Source: Streptococcus thermophilus
GTDB taxonomy: Bacteria > Actinomycetota > Actinomycetes > Mycobacteriales > Mycobacteriaceae
NCBI GenBank assembly: GCA_900618065.1
Contig: UYIL01000003.1
Location: 1-64,000, forward strand
Direction: 5' to 3'
DNA length: 64,000 nt
Positions 47,006-55,833 of this stretch are shown here, in pieces (position 1 is the first letter of the stretch; each line of letters starts with the position of its first letter). The position numbers and the translations under genes were made by a program. The notes beneath the pieces were generated by a model, which searched no databases, had not been told where the DNA came from, and saw nothing but the letters and a program-made list of their open reading frames with translations.

Positions 47006-47612
47006 ATTCCTCATCCTTCAGCCGTTCCTGGAGGTCTGCGAGCAGCTTCTCGGCCTCCGAATATGCCTTGTTGCCATCAACTTCGCGCCCCTCTGCCCAA
47101 TGGAGTCGACCGAGCAGGTCGGGGTCTCCGGGGTGCTGGGTCAGGTCTTCGCGCAGGCGTGCGATCTCCTGCTGGTCGCGTTCCATTGCACGCTCGATCC
47201 GCTGGATTTCGCGTTTCCAGTACTCCGTCCGGCCCTTCAATGACATGTCTGTCTCACCTCGGACCCAGGCCTGGAACTCCTGAGGCCCAACGTCATCCGG
47301 TAGGCCGGTCGCCATCTGATACTCGGGAGTGGGTGCTTCGGCAGGCACATTCGCTAGCAGTGCCATGGGCGAGGCGTTGAGGGCGGCGGCCAGCGCGATG
47401 AAGTCATCCATATCCACCCGGCGTGCGGCAGCTTCTATACGGCGTAGTCCAAGCACGGGGATGCGGTGGCCGATCTCTGTGAGGCGCTGCTCCAACTGTG
47501 CGTAGGTGTAGTCGTTGTTCTGCCGGTACTTGCGCACCGCGTCAGCGACAGCGAATCCAGTAGGCCCTAGTTCCAAGGGCTTCATGTCCTTAGGTGTCTT
47601 CTTCTGTGTCAT
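46998..47612 (-). CDS. XRE-family regulator with C-terminal coiled coil
   Basis: 204-aa protein. The N-terminal HTH resembles the Cro/CI type (VADAVRKYRQNNDYTYAQLE, then a recognition segment LGLRRIEAAARRVDMDDFIALAAAL). The C-terminal half (about 115-204) is a long Glu/Arg-rich coiled coil, plausibly for oligomerisation. The frame is open to 47678, but the ATG at 47612 (MTQKKTPKD) begins after a purine-rich site. It is co-translated with the integrase and divergent from the HTH gene, with operators between, so it is the likely master regulator of excision and replication. Confidence 0.8.
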   Translation of the reverse strand: MTQKKTPKDMKPLELGPTGFAVADAVRKYRQNNDYTYAQLEQRLTEIGHRIPVLGLRRIEAAARRVDMDDFIALAAALNASPMALLANVPAEAPTPEYQMATGLPDDVGPQEFQAWVRGETDMSLKGRTEYWKREIQRIERAMERDQQEIARLREDLTQHPGDPDLLGRLHWAEGREVDGNKAYSEAEKLLADLQERLKDEEYE

Positions 47613-47673
47613 CGCGACCGTGGGGTCCTTTCCTGTTCCTGGATGTGCTTGCAGGACCACCGTAGCACCAGAA

Positions 47674-47765
47674 AACATCGTGGTGATGTTTCAAGCATTC
47701 AAATGTTGCGCGATCATCTTCCTTGTCCTACAGTGGTGAACACATCGAAATGATGCCTCAAACAT
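47674..47765. promoter_or_regulatory. Divergent operator region of the element
   Basis: AACATC-GTGGT-GATGTT (47674-47690) is a perfect 6+6 inverted repeat. GATGTTTCAAGCAT (47685-47698) and ATGCCTCAAACATC (47752-47765) form a wider 14-base inverted repeat with two mismatches. They lie between the XRE regulator and the HTH gene, the position of a CI/Cro-like switch. Confidence 0.65.
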
Positions 47766-47774
47766 CGGGAGAAG

Positions 47775-48020
47775 GTGGCAAAGGTGGCGAAGCAGCCGGA
47801 AATGGAGCTGGGAGGGGCTGGAAGTAAGTGCCCGCCAGTGACCCTGGATGATCTGCGGGCCTCGGATAAGGCAACGATCACGCGCAAGGAGGTCGCAGCC
47901 GTTCTGGAGGTTGACCCTCGAACGGTGACTGAGGCCATTGAGAGCGGGGCTATCCCTGCGATCTCGGTAGGCCGCTTGAAGAAGATTCCGCGGGAGAAGT
48001 TCTTGGAGATGTTCGGCTGA
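47775..48020 (+). CDS. Small HTH DNA-binding protein (excisionase-like)
   Basis: 81-aa protein with one MerR/excisionase-type winged helix: ITRKEVAAVLEVDPRTVTEAIESGAIPAISVGRLKKIP, which is quoted here only by its key parts ITRKEVAAVLEVDPRTV and AIPAISVGRLKKIPREKF. Such helix_turn_helix_17 proteins act as excisionases or plasmid regulators. A GTG at 47775 or, with AGAAGG upstream, at 47784 could be the start. First gene of the plus-strand replication/mobilisation operon. Confidence 0.8.
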   Translation: MAKVAKQPEMELGGAGSKCPPVTLDDLRASDKATITRKEVAAVLEVDPRTVTEAIESGAIPAISVGRLKKIPREKFLEMFG

Positions 48021-48055
48021 CCGCGCCGTGGACTGCATGAAGGGATGTGAGTTGA

Positions 48056-51000
48056 TTGTCGGAGAAGAGAGCACGTCAACGCCGTAGAGAACAGCGCGCA
48101 GGCGAGGGTGTAGAAGCGCAAAATCCGCAGCAGGAGAAGTCTGTCAGCGCGCAGGATGAACCCAATGTGTACGCCGATGAAGGTAAAACCCCTGGTCAGG
48201 TGGTGGGGCGGCAGTCGTGTATTGGGCAGCCCCCAGTTTCAGGTCTGCCGCCCCTGCGCTCGTTGCAGAGGGCTGGCGATCCACCCCAGTGGGTCTCGGC
48301 TTACACCCGGGATACCTCTCTGTCCAAGCGGCTGCCCCCGCTGTATGAGGTGGCGACGAAGGTCATTGAGCGCAGGCCTCGCCCGCAGAGCACAGGCCCC
48401 GCCTTCGGGGACTACGACTCCATTCGGGCCATGGCTGAGGACACCGGCACGATCGTGGTTGGCTTCGACACGGAGTTCACCCATCAGCCCGGTCTTGGGG
48501 GGTGCCCGGTGTTCAGTCCAGGCAGATCGACTCCTATCAGTTCACGGTGGTCCACCCTGCTGATCCCAGCAAGATCAGACTGGTCTCGATTCTGCCCGTG
48601 CTGGACCGCCCGGACGTCGCCCTACCGGGGATGCGTATCTCTCTTGAGCGTGCTCTGGAGATCGTCATTGAGGTGGCGGGGCTGCATGAGCACCCGCTGG
48701 CACCGGCTGAATGGTCTGAGAAGGGGGTCTCCCGCTCCCTGGCAGGGAAGCCCTCCGACTTCTTCCGGTCCTCCAAGAAGGAAGGTGTGGTCTCCAAGGC
48801 CCTGCCCATCACACTGCTGGCCCACTACGAGCAGGCCGACCTGACTACCTTCGCTGACCGCCGCCTGCTGGCAGAGTCCCAAGGACAGCGGGTTGGGGAC
48901 CGCCCCGGGTACAAGGGCCGACGTGCGGCCTGGCTCGATGGGCGTACTCCTGACATTCTGCGCTCGGTCATCAGCGCCAGCGGTGGGCTGGCTACCCCGC
49001 AGCCAGTGAGGATGATCCTCAACGGCGCTTCCCGGCGGTTCTGCCGCCCCATCGAGCTGTCCATCCGGGATGGTCTGGCCCATGCCCCGGCTGGAAAGGG
49101 CAAGCTCGCTGACCTCGGCCAGGCAGTGGGTTATCCCAAGCTGGAGGTGCCGGAGGGCTGGATTTCCCGCATGACCGAATACCGCCAACTCCACCGGCAG
49201 GATTTCCTCGAATACGGGGCCAACGATGCCGTCATCGTCCTGGAATATGCCTCGGCGCTCTACGGAGACCACCAGGCGTTGCCGCTGACACTGTCTTCGG
49301 CGGCAGCTCGCTCAATCCGGGAGACCATCAAGCGCGATGAGGGTCTGCCCAGCACGGGTGTCTTCAACCTGGTCTTCGGTGGTCTGACCCGTGCGACGGC
49401 GACCAACGAGAACGTCGTCGGTATTGAAGAGCAGCAGGACTATTACCGCAAGCGCGACCTGCTGCCGGTGGACGGCGCTGCTGCTACGTGGCAACACGCC
49501 TGCGCCAACGCTTTCCGGGGCGGTTATAACGCCTGCAACGAGATCGGGTTCTTCGGCTGCCAGACCCACGACTATGACCTGATCTCCTGCTATCCAACCG
49601 CCGAGTCGGTCTTCTACGACGTGGACTTCACACATGCGGATGGGGTCATCACCGAGACCATCAACAACGTCGAACTCACGCTGAACGAGTTGCCGTCGCC
49701 GCTGACACCGTTCGTCGGATTCGTGCGGTTCAGCTTCCCTGAGGCCGTGGCCTTCCCGACTATCCCTGTTCCGCTGGATGGCTCGATGGTCTTCCCGCTC
49801 TCATCGGGGGCAGGCCGAGGTGTATGGGCATCTGGTCCCGAGGTCTGGCTGGCTCTGACCCTGGGCGCGGAGGTGTTCGTTCAGATTGGGCATTTCGGGC
49901 GGGTGCGTTTCGATGAGGACGGCAACCCCTCCCGGATGCTGCGCGGAGCCAACCGGCTGCTCATCCAGGAACGCGGGAAGGCCAAGAAGCAGTTCGGCAA
50001 GAAGTCCCTGGAACAAGAGGTGCTGAAGAACCTCGCCAACGGTGGTTATGGGAAGCTCTCCCAAGGAGTGATGGGCCAGCGCGGCTGGGACGCCTGGGCA
50101 CAAGCCCGAGAAGCCGTTGGCGGCTCTGCCATCACCAGCCCTTACCACGGCATGATGACCACCGGAGTGGTCCGGGCAGTACTGCTGGCAACACTGAACC
50201 AACTCGCGGCCCTGGGCTACTCAACACCTTCCAACACCACCGACGGGTTCATCACAGACGCCCCTTTCGATGTACTCGACAGCCTGGACCTCTACGGCCT
50301 TGGGGACCTCTGGCGTGAAGCCCGGGAATCCCTGACGGACAGCCGGGAAATGTGGGAACGCAAGCACCACCAGGGTGATCTGCTCAATGTGAGCACACGG
50401 GCGAACTTCTCCCGCGAAGCTGACGGAGTCCTTGCCCACGGCGGGTACAAGCTGCCCCCGCACATTGTGGAGGACAGCCCCGAGGACCGGGACCATATGT
50501 ACCGGCTGATAGTGACCCGGGAGGGCGCAGTGCCCTGCTCCTATAAGCAGTTCCCTTCGGTGCAGGAGCTGACGCGGATCGAGAACCGGTGGGATTTCGA
50601 GGCCAGTGTCGTGGACAAGCAGATGGTGATGGAGTTCGACCGTAAACGCCGTCCCATTGCTGAGGGCCTGCGGGTCGATCACATTGTGCTGGATGGCGTG
50701 CCTTACGAGGTCGCTCACGTACAGACCGCTCCGTGGAAGACGCCCGAACAGGCGCTGCTGGGCCGCTCTGTGGACGCCGGGCTGAAGAAGTGGGATGACG
50801 ACTTCGGAGAAGAAGTCTGGACCCGCTCTCCAGTGCGTAAAACCGAGCCCCAGTGGATCGACTACTTCGACCGCCTCGACGCCCTGCTCGATGAGGACGG
50901 CACTATCTCTGAGGCCCAGCGGCTGGACCGCATTGCCAAGTCCATCGTCATCGCCCAACGCCAGGGCGTCATCCACATCCCGTGGTTGAGTAGCGGCACC

Positions 51001-51273
51001 GGCAACGGGCCGTTGTGGTGGCGGTTGGAACTGCTGACGATGTTTGGCCTGCCGAAGGTCTCCGAACGCTACTGGACGCACGCCAAGAGCGACCAGGAAC
51101 GTCAGATCGAGGCTGACCTCGATGCCATCGCACCCTACGTAGGTCACATGATCGCCACCACAGGTGCGTACGTCCTCACCCCCGAGGACATGGACCCCTG
51201 CCCGCTGACTGAAGAAGAGATCGAAGAGATCGAACGCGACTACGCGCTCGGATCACCCCATATCGAACGATAG
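48056..51273 (+). pseudogene. Family-B DNA polymerase (piPolB-like) with apparent frameshift at a G6 run
   Basis: About 1,070 aa in two frames. Frame 1 (TTG 48056 to about 48502) carries the Exo I motif IVVGFDTEFTHQPG. The second frame (from about 48502 to 51273) continues without loss: IDSYQFTVVHP, Exo II-like LAHYEQADLTTF, Exo III-like YGANDAVIVLEY, polymerase motif A HDYDLISCYPTAES (about 505), motif B EVLKNLANGGYGKLSQG (about 657) and motif C SNTTDGFITD (about 728), with TDG replacing the usual DTD. The switch falls in GGGGGG at 48497-48502; one more G would restore one frame. It could be a mutation, a sequencing error or programmed -1 slippage. The motif set suggests the primer-independent polymerases of pipolins, by inference. 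Confidence 0.8.
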
Positions 51274-51282
51274 GAGAAACCT

Positions 51283-51699
51283 GTGACCACCACACCCGAA
51301 GACCGGCTGAAGAACTACCTGGCCCAGTTCTCACCCGAGGAACTGCGCTACATCGCAGACCACGGCCCCGACACCTGGACCAGGCAGGCCGCCTACGAGC
51401 TGTTCCAGCAGGACCAGTTGAAGGACGCCAACGTGCTGGAGCGGCTGAAGATCAGCGATGCCTACGTGGAATGGGCAGAGGAAGAGACACACAGGCAGGC
51501 GGCCGACGCCACTGCTGGCGCGACTGCGGATGGCTATATCTGGGACTACTGGGTGGAAGCAGACATGGCTAGGACCGCTGAGATGCAGGCCGAACATGCC
51601 CGCAGATTCCCGACTGTGACGGTCCTTCCTGCCCTCATATCCGGTACTGAACCACGACAAGGAAGGAGAACAGGATGGCCAAGACCGTTGAAGAGATGA
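51283..51699 (+). CDS. Hypothetical element protein, 138 aa
   Basis: Acidic, mostly helical protein (MTTTPEDRLKNYLAQFSPEE...) with no recognised domain or membrane segment. It starts 9 bases after the polymerase stop with GGAGAAAC upstream of a GTG, and overlaps the next gene by 25 bases. Membership of the polymerase-mobilisation operon suggests a role in element replication or transfer, but nothing in the sequence shows it. Confidence 0.7.
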   Translation: MTTTPEDRLKNYLAQFSPEELRYIADHGPDTWTRQAAYELFQQDQLKDANVLERLKISDAYVEWAEEETHRQAADATAGATADGYIWDYWVEADMARTAEMQAEHARRFPTVTVLPALISGTEPRQGRRTGWPRPLKR

Positions 51700-52016
51700 A
51701 GCAGCAGCGCCGGGAACTGGATCGGAAGATCAGGGCCGCTAAGCGCGCCGAGGCCAAGGCCGCTAAGGAGGCCAAGGTCTCCGCACAGCAGCGCCTGGGC
51801 GCGTGGCTGGCCGGGTTTGCAGACGCCGACACCGCCGAGGACGTGGAGGCCATCCAGCAGGCGCTGGAGACCGAGCAGGGTCGCCGGGCGCTGGCAGGGC
51901 TGGTCGGTGCGGACACCACCAGCGCCGAACTTCCCCGCCAGCCGGCGGAGAGTTCGGACAGCCCGATGACTAATCCAGGCGACACCGACGCAGGAGGGAG
52001 GCCGGTATGGGCATGA
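51675..52016 (+). CDS. Small coiled-coil mobilisation accessory protein
   Basis: 113-aa protein starting with a highly charged coiled coil (KTVEEMKQQRRELDRKI, then RAAKRAEAKAAKEAK), like small accessory Mob proteins (MobC-like) that assist relaxases. The C-terminal half is Ala/Asp-rich. AAGGAAGGAG precedes the ATG. It lies just ahead of the candidate oriT and relaxase, which supports the role; family membership is not proven. Confidence 0.65.
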   Translation: MAKTVEEMKQQRRELDRKIRAAKRAEAKAAKEAKVSAQQRLGAWLAGFADADTAEDVEAIQQALETEQGRRALAGLVGADTTSAELPRQPAESSDSPMTNPGDTDAGGRPVWA

Positions 52017-52150
52017 GACGGCACCGCACAGCGGTGATGGAACAGTCCCTTCCGCACAGGGTCCCGGCGCTGGGACGAAGCGCGGCTTCGGTCCGGCTGC
52101 CGGGGCACTGTGCCTGCGGGCCACTGGCCCGCGACCCCCGGAGGGCGCCC

Positions 52151-52171
52151 GTCAATCCCTGCGGGATTGAC
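52151..52171. other. Candidate origin of transfer (oriT)
   Basis: GTCAATCCC-TGC-GGGATTGAC is a perfect 9-bp inverted repeat followed by TTTATGGCGCC, inside the 286-base gap between the accessory gene and the relaxase. A GGCGCC direct repeat brackets it (52144 and 52178). Location and hairpin-plus-AT-segment form fit an oriT recognised by the adjacent relaxase. Confidence 0.55.
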
Positions 52172-52302
52172 TTTATGGCGCCTAAAGACGATCTGGTGTT
52201 CCGGGCAGCGCAGCAGGGACCCGGGGCAGCAGATCGGCTTCACCTCCTTGTGGTGCGGGGAGAGGCGGCAGCAGAGGCTCGACGCAGCACAAGGAGGTCA
52301 AG

Positions 52303-53712
52303 GTGACAGGCAGAGCAGGTTTCGACGTGGCACACCACCGGCAGAGCGAGGGTAAGGGACCGCGTGTCCGCAAGATCAAGGAGGCCTTCCGCGCCCTGGA
52401 CGCTGACGAAGTCCAGCGCCAGGCGAAGCGGAACCCGAACATCGTCGCGGACTTGTCGGCCAACAACGTGAGCATGGTCAACGACGGGCACGGCGGCTTC
52501 CGTCCGGCTACCTCGTTCCAGGAGGTGATCGACTACGGCGATCAGCGGGAGAGCCAGGTCTACCGGAAGATCAACGGGCGCAGCTTCACCACGACCACGA
52601 TTGTGGCGCACCTGCCCAAGAGCATGTGCAAACCTGAACGGTACCGGCGCAGCGATGGGGAGCTCCGTACCCGGTGGGTACCGAGGGACCACGACGAGAT
52701 GATGCGCTACTTCAACGAGACCGTGGACTATCTCTGCGATGAGGTGCTGCTGGGTGGTCAGCAGGCCGTCCATGGGTACGACCTGAATCTCGATGAGACC
52801 ACGCCTCATATTCAGTTGGTCGCGGACACTTATGCGCCTGATCCGAAGCACGAAGGCCACCTGCGGGTGACCGCTTCACAGATGTGGGGCCAGCACAGGG
52901 AGGTCACCGACGACAAGGGCAAGGCGATCCCTGCGCAGAAGAAGATGCGGGGCTACCAGGCTGGGTTCCGCAAGCGGATGCACGGTGCCGGGTTCGACGT
53001 GGAGTTGGACGCTGATCCGGTGCGCAGCAGCCGCAAGCACACCAAGGAGGAATACGTCGAGATTCAGGAGGCCCAAGAAGCCCTGGAGGACCGTGCTGCC
53101 GCACTGGAGGTCAAGGAACAGGAGCACCAGGCCCGGGAAGCCCAGCTCTCCCAGTTGGAGGCGGCTGCTGAACGGGCCGGGTTCACCGCTGGCAGCAAAC
53201 GCGGTCTTCAGGAGGGCCGGAAGAAGGGCTACGCCGAAGGCTTCAACAAGGGCAAGAACACCGGCGCTGCCGAAGCCGAACAGGAGAACCGGCGAATCCA
53301 CGCCATGCTGGTGAAGGATCAGCGCGCTGCCCAGGAGGAACGCGAGAAGGCTACTGCCGAGAGGCAGGAGGCAGAGCAGGCCCGGGCACAGGTCCGGAGC
53401 AAGCTGGACGCTGCCCGCGCGCTGGAGAAAGCCTACCAGGAGTCACGGGATCGGCTGGAGGCTGCTAGGAAGTCTCTGCTGGAGAAGCCCGCCATCTGGA
53501 GCGCGTTCCTGAAGAACCGTCCGAAGCTCCGTGCGCAGTTCGAGGACTTCGAGCAGAAGCACTCACAGGCGCTGGACCGGGGTGTCTCCACGGCCAAGCA
53601 GAAGTCCGAGAACGCCAAAGCCGCAGCCGAGAAGAGGCTGGACCAGAAGCTGACCGCAATGGGCTGGGACGACCAGGAGAAGGGCGATGGCGAGCTTGAA
53701 GCGGGGTGGTGA
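52303..53712 (+). CDS. MobV/Pre-type relaxase (plasmid mobilisation protein)
   Basis: 469-aa protein that would nick oriT and pilot transfer of the element with help from another conjugation system. The N-terminal relaxase part includes ADLSANNVSMVNDG and the motif DLNLDETTPHIQLV (about residue 160), the counterpart of HxDExTPHxH in MobV. Here the first and last His are Asn and Gln. The C-terminal half (about 240-460) is a long Glu/Lys/Arg coiled coil, usual in this family. The GTG at 52303 follows AAGGAGG six bases upstream. No coupling protein or mating-pore genes are present, so mobilisable only. Confidence 0.85.
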   Translation: MTGRAGFDVAHHRQSEGKGPRVRKIKEAFRALDADEVQRQAKRNPNIVADLSANNVSMVNDGHGGFRPATSFQEVIDYGDQRESQVYRKINGRSFTTTTIVAHLPKSMCKPERYRRSDGELRTRWVPRDHDEMMRYFNETVDYLCDEVLLGGQQAVHGYDLNLDETTPHIQLVADTYAPDPKHEGHLRVTASQMWGQHREVTDDKGKAIPAQKKMRGYQAGFRKRMHGAGFDVELDADPVRSSRKHTKEEYVEIQEAQEALEDRAAALEVKEQEHQAREAQLSQLEAAAERAGFTAGSKRGLQEGRKKGYAEGFNKGKNTGAAEAEQENRRIHAMLVKDQRAAQEEREKATAERQEAEQARAQVRSKLDAARALEKAYQESRDRLEAARKSLLEKPAIWSAFLKNRPKLRAQFEDFEQKHSQALDRGVSTAKQKSENAKAAAEKRLDQKLTAMGWDDQEKGDGELEAGW

Positions 53713-53731
53713 CCACGTCTGGCGATGGCGG

Positions 53732-54502
53732 TTAGCCTTCTATGTGGATCGACAAGCCTGTCTCCTGGGGGAGGATGTCGGGACGCAGAGCCCATTCATC
53801 GGTGTATTGACCCGTGAACTGCGGTCGGTAAGGAATGGTCGGCTGTGTGAACAGGTCAGTCAATCTGAGAAGCAGACTGTCCCTGGCGGCGTCATAATCC
53901 GATATGAAGTCTGCGCTGGGCAACGCCCATGGAGGGAGCACGCTCATTCCTGTGTACGCGAATGTTCCGTGCAAAAGCCCGAAGAGAAGTTCGGTAAGGT
54001 CACCACTTTTGCCTCGCGGCCCGATCGATGCAGGACGATCGCCCACCGTCACTGCGGCCAAGGCACGCTTCCCAACGAACGGCCCTTGCTCATAGCGAAG
54101 ACGTTTCCCAGTATCGGGGTCTTTGCCGAAGGCGAAGCCGCTGACGAAAACCCGATCGAACCATCCTTTGAGAATGGCAGGCATTCCGTACCACCACAGC
54201 GGAAACTGGACTACCAGAGCATCGGCTCGCTGAAGCTTCTCTTGTTCAGCAACCACATCGGCGGGAAGCCGGTTTTTGCGGTAGGCCGTGCGAACATCCT
54301 CGCTCGCGCGGAACCGCTCACCAGCGTCGATTCCAGCGTCGGATCGAGTGACTACTGGGTTCCAATCCATCGCGTAGAGATCGGACTCCACGATGGTGTG
54401 GCCCAATTCCTTCAGGTGGTCTATGCCACTACGTCGCAGATGGTGGTTCAGGGAGCGAGGCTCCGGGTGGGCACTGATCCAGAGAACGGTTCGGTGAGTC
54501 AT
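53732..54502 (-). CDS. Flavodoxin-fold NAD(P)H:quinone oxidoreductase
   Basis: 256-aa two-electron reductase of the NQO1/MdaB-type. VLWISAHPEPRSLNHHLRR binds the FMN/FAD phosphate, VVQFPLWWYGMPAILKGWFDRVF is the family core (key parts PLWWYGMPA and KGWFDRV), and AAVTVGD follows. These enzymes detoxify quinones or electrophiles. Divergent from an HxlR regulator 70 bases away, the typical pairing in which HxlR senses the electrophile. Part of the element's cargo. Confidence 0.88.
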   Translation of the reverse strand: MTHRTVLWISAHPEPRSLNHHLRRSGIDHLKELGHTIVESDLYAMDWNPVVTRSDAGIDAGERFRASEDVRTAYRKNRLPADVVAEQEKLQRADALVVQFPLWWYGMPAILKGWFDRVFVSGFAFGKDPDTGKRLRYEQGPFVGKRALAAVTVGDRPASIGPRGKSGDLTELLFGLLHGTFAYTGMSVLPPWALPSADFISDYDAARDSLLLRLTDLFTQPTIPYRPQFTGQYTDEWALRPDILPQETGLSIHIEG

Positions 54503-54542
54503 GTTAGCTATCCTTGTTGTTGAGGATCATGAACGGAAGTAC

Positions 54543-54556
54543 GGACATTTTTGTCC
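54543..54556. promoter_or_regulatory. Operator between NQO and HxlR genes
   Basis: GGACATTTTTGTCC is a perfect 5-bp inverted repeat with a 4-base centre, midway between the divergent starts at 54502 and 54573. It is the likely HxlR dimer site. Confidence 0.6.
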
Positions 54557-54572
54557 CTAGTTCGGGAGTTTT

Positions 54573-54908
54573 ATGCGTTTGCCGGTGAAGAGAGCTATGG
54601 AGGTCTGCCCTGTTGAGGTGGCTGTCTCTGTGCTGGGTGGGACGTGGAAGCTGACGGTGGTCAAACATCTTTTGGAAGGAACCCTCCGATTCGGTGAGTT
54701 GAGCAAGCTACTAGCAGGAGCAAACAGGAAGACACTCACCCGCCAGCTTCGCGAGTTAGAGGAAGACGGAATCGTCCATCGTGAGGTCTACCCGGAGGTC
54801 CCGCCTAAGGTTGAATACTCACTCACCGAGCTGGGACAAAGCCTCGCACCAGTTGTCGAGGTGATGAACGAGTGGGGAGCCGTGTATGGCAAGCAGAGTA
54901 CGGCCTGA
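54573..54908 (+). CDS. HxlR-family transcriptional regulator
   Basis: 111-aa winged-helix regulator. The conserved Cys in EVCPVEVAVSVLGGTWKLTV (residue 12) is the redox/aldehyde-sensing cysteine of many HxlR proteins; RFGELSKLLAGANRKTLTRQL is the recognition helix region (key part ANRKTLTRQLREL), followed by the wing VEYSLTELGQSL. It probably controls the divergent quinone reductase through the 54543 operator. Start ATG at 54573, with GGGAG seven bases upstream. Confidence 0.9.
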   Translation: MRLPVKRAMEVCPVEVAVSVLGGTWKLTVVKHLLEGTLRFGELSKLLAGANRKTLTRQLRELEEDGIVHREVYPEVPPKVEYSLTELGQSLAPVVEVMNEWGAVYGKQSTA

Positions 54909-54995
54909 AGTAAGTGGCGAAATAAACGACGGGAGGTTCCGCCAGGTTCAAGCCCGAGGTAGCAGGCCCGTTTGCGAGCCGTCCCACATCGTTCA

Positions 54996-55037
54996 ATCAA
55001 AAAAGAAAACCCACCCGGTGTCGGAGCACCGAGTGGG
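54996..55037 (-). terminator. Strong terminator of the small minus-strand cargo operon
   Basis: Minus strand: CCCACTCGGTG and CACCGGGTGGG form the stem (one mismatch), followed by TTTTCTTTTTTG. It lies 18 bases beyond the stop at 55055 and also separates the convergent HxlR transcript. Confidence 0.9.
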
Positions 55038-55054
55038 CAGGATGGGTTGCGTGG

Positions 55055-55275
55055 TCATAGGCCTCTGGTCTTCTTCACCAGTGCGCGGGCCTCGGGATAG
55101 TTCTCTCGGAAGTCCTCCAGCATGTGGAAGTGGGCACCATTGGGCAACTTCCCCCTCACGACCACGACGTAAACGTCGCGGTCGGTCCGGGGGTCAAAGT
55201 CGATGATGCGAGATATTCGTTGTTCTCAAAGCGGCGCACGCCGCCCCTGGGGAGTTGCTGCTGTTCGTTGGTCAT
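55055..55275 (-). pseudogene. Small element gene broken by a one-base frameshift
   Basis: ATG at 55275 overlaps the upstream stop (ATGA) and reads MTNEQQQLPRGGVRRFENN. After about 22 codons the good frame continues one base off as RIIDFDPRTDRDVYVVVV, then RGKLPNGAHFHMLEDF and on to KKTRGL. Together they make an intact-looking protein of about 73 aa with no known domain. The shift lies near 55205-55212, not in a homopolymer, so a real mutation is more likely than a read error. Confidence 0.7.
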
Positions 55276-55619
55276 GCCACCAAGACGCCTTCGACGAAGT
55301 ACTCGATAGCTCGGTATGCCGCTTCATCGGAACCAATGACCTTCTCGACTTTCTCCTCTCCCCAGTAGGAGTGCCAAGAAGCTCTGGTGATGTTCCCCTC
55401 GCTATCGAGGGCGGCCACGATCTCCACATGCGGGCCTTCAGTAGTCAGCACGATGGCGACCTGGCGCTCGAGGACCACTTCCAGCGGTTCCTCATGCAGC
55501 GAGTCCATAGGGTCCTGGCCCTCGCGGGACTCCCCTGCATCCAGTGCGGTGAAGATCGCTCGGAAGGACTCTTCGTTGGCGCGGATTTGGTCAGCCAGCT
55601 TCTGGTGCATCGACGGCAT
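55272..55619 (-). CDS. Hypothetical element protein, 115 aa
   Basis: Acidic protein (MPSMHQKLADQIRANEESF...) with a central strand-rich part, VAIVLTTEGPHVEIVAALDS, and a C-terminal helix. No domain recognised. The ATG at 55619 has GAGAGG eight bases upstream; the open frame to 55721 lacks such a site. It is coupled (ATGA) to the frameshifted gene downstream, and both end at the 54996 terminator. A TGCCCC-ATGGGGCA palindrome at 55696-55709 upstream may be its operator. Confidence 0.7.
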   Translation of the reverse strand: MPSMHQKLADQIRANEESFRAIFTALDAGESREGQDPMDSLHEEPLEVVLERQVAIVLTTEGPHVEIVAALDSEGNITRASWHSYWGEEKVEKVIGSDEAAYRAIEYFVEGVLVA

Positions 55620-55833
55620 AGCGGGTTCCTCTCGGGTCGTCAGCACTTTCGTGCTCACTCCCGGACAGCGGCCTCCGCTGCCGCCCCACAGATGCTGCCC
55701 CATGGGGCAAACGATGGGCACCGACCATGTATCTAGATGAATCTCAACGCTGTTGTTCGATGAACCGCGTCTCTAGATCGTTGATTTCATGCGGATCGAG
55801 GTACTAGTGTGTATCTCCATGTACGAGCGCGAT

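Noticed and set aside
52007..52306. 99-codon ORF between the accessory Mob gene and the relaxase
   Set aside because: Sequence is Arg/Pro/Ala-rich without fold signals and runs through the candidate oriT hairpin; more likely chance in GC-rich DNA.
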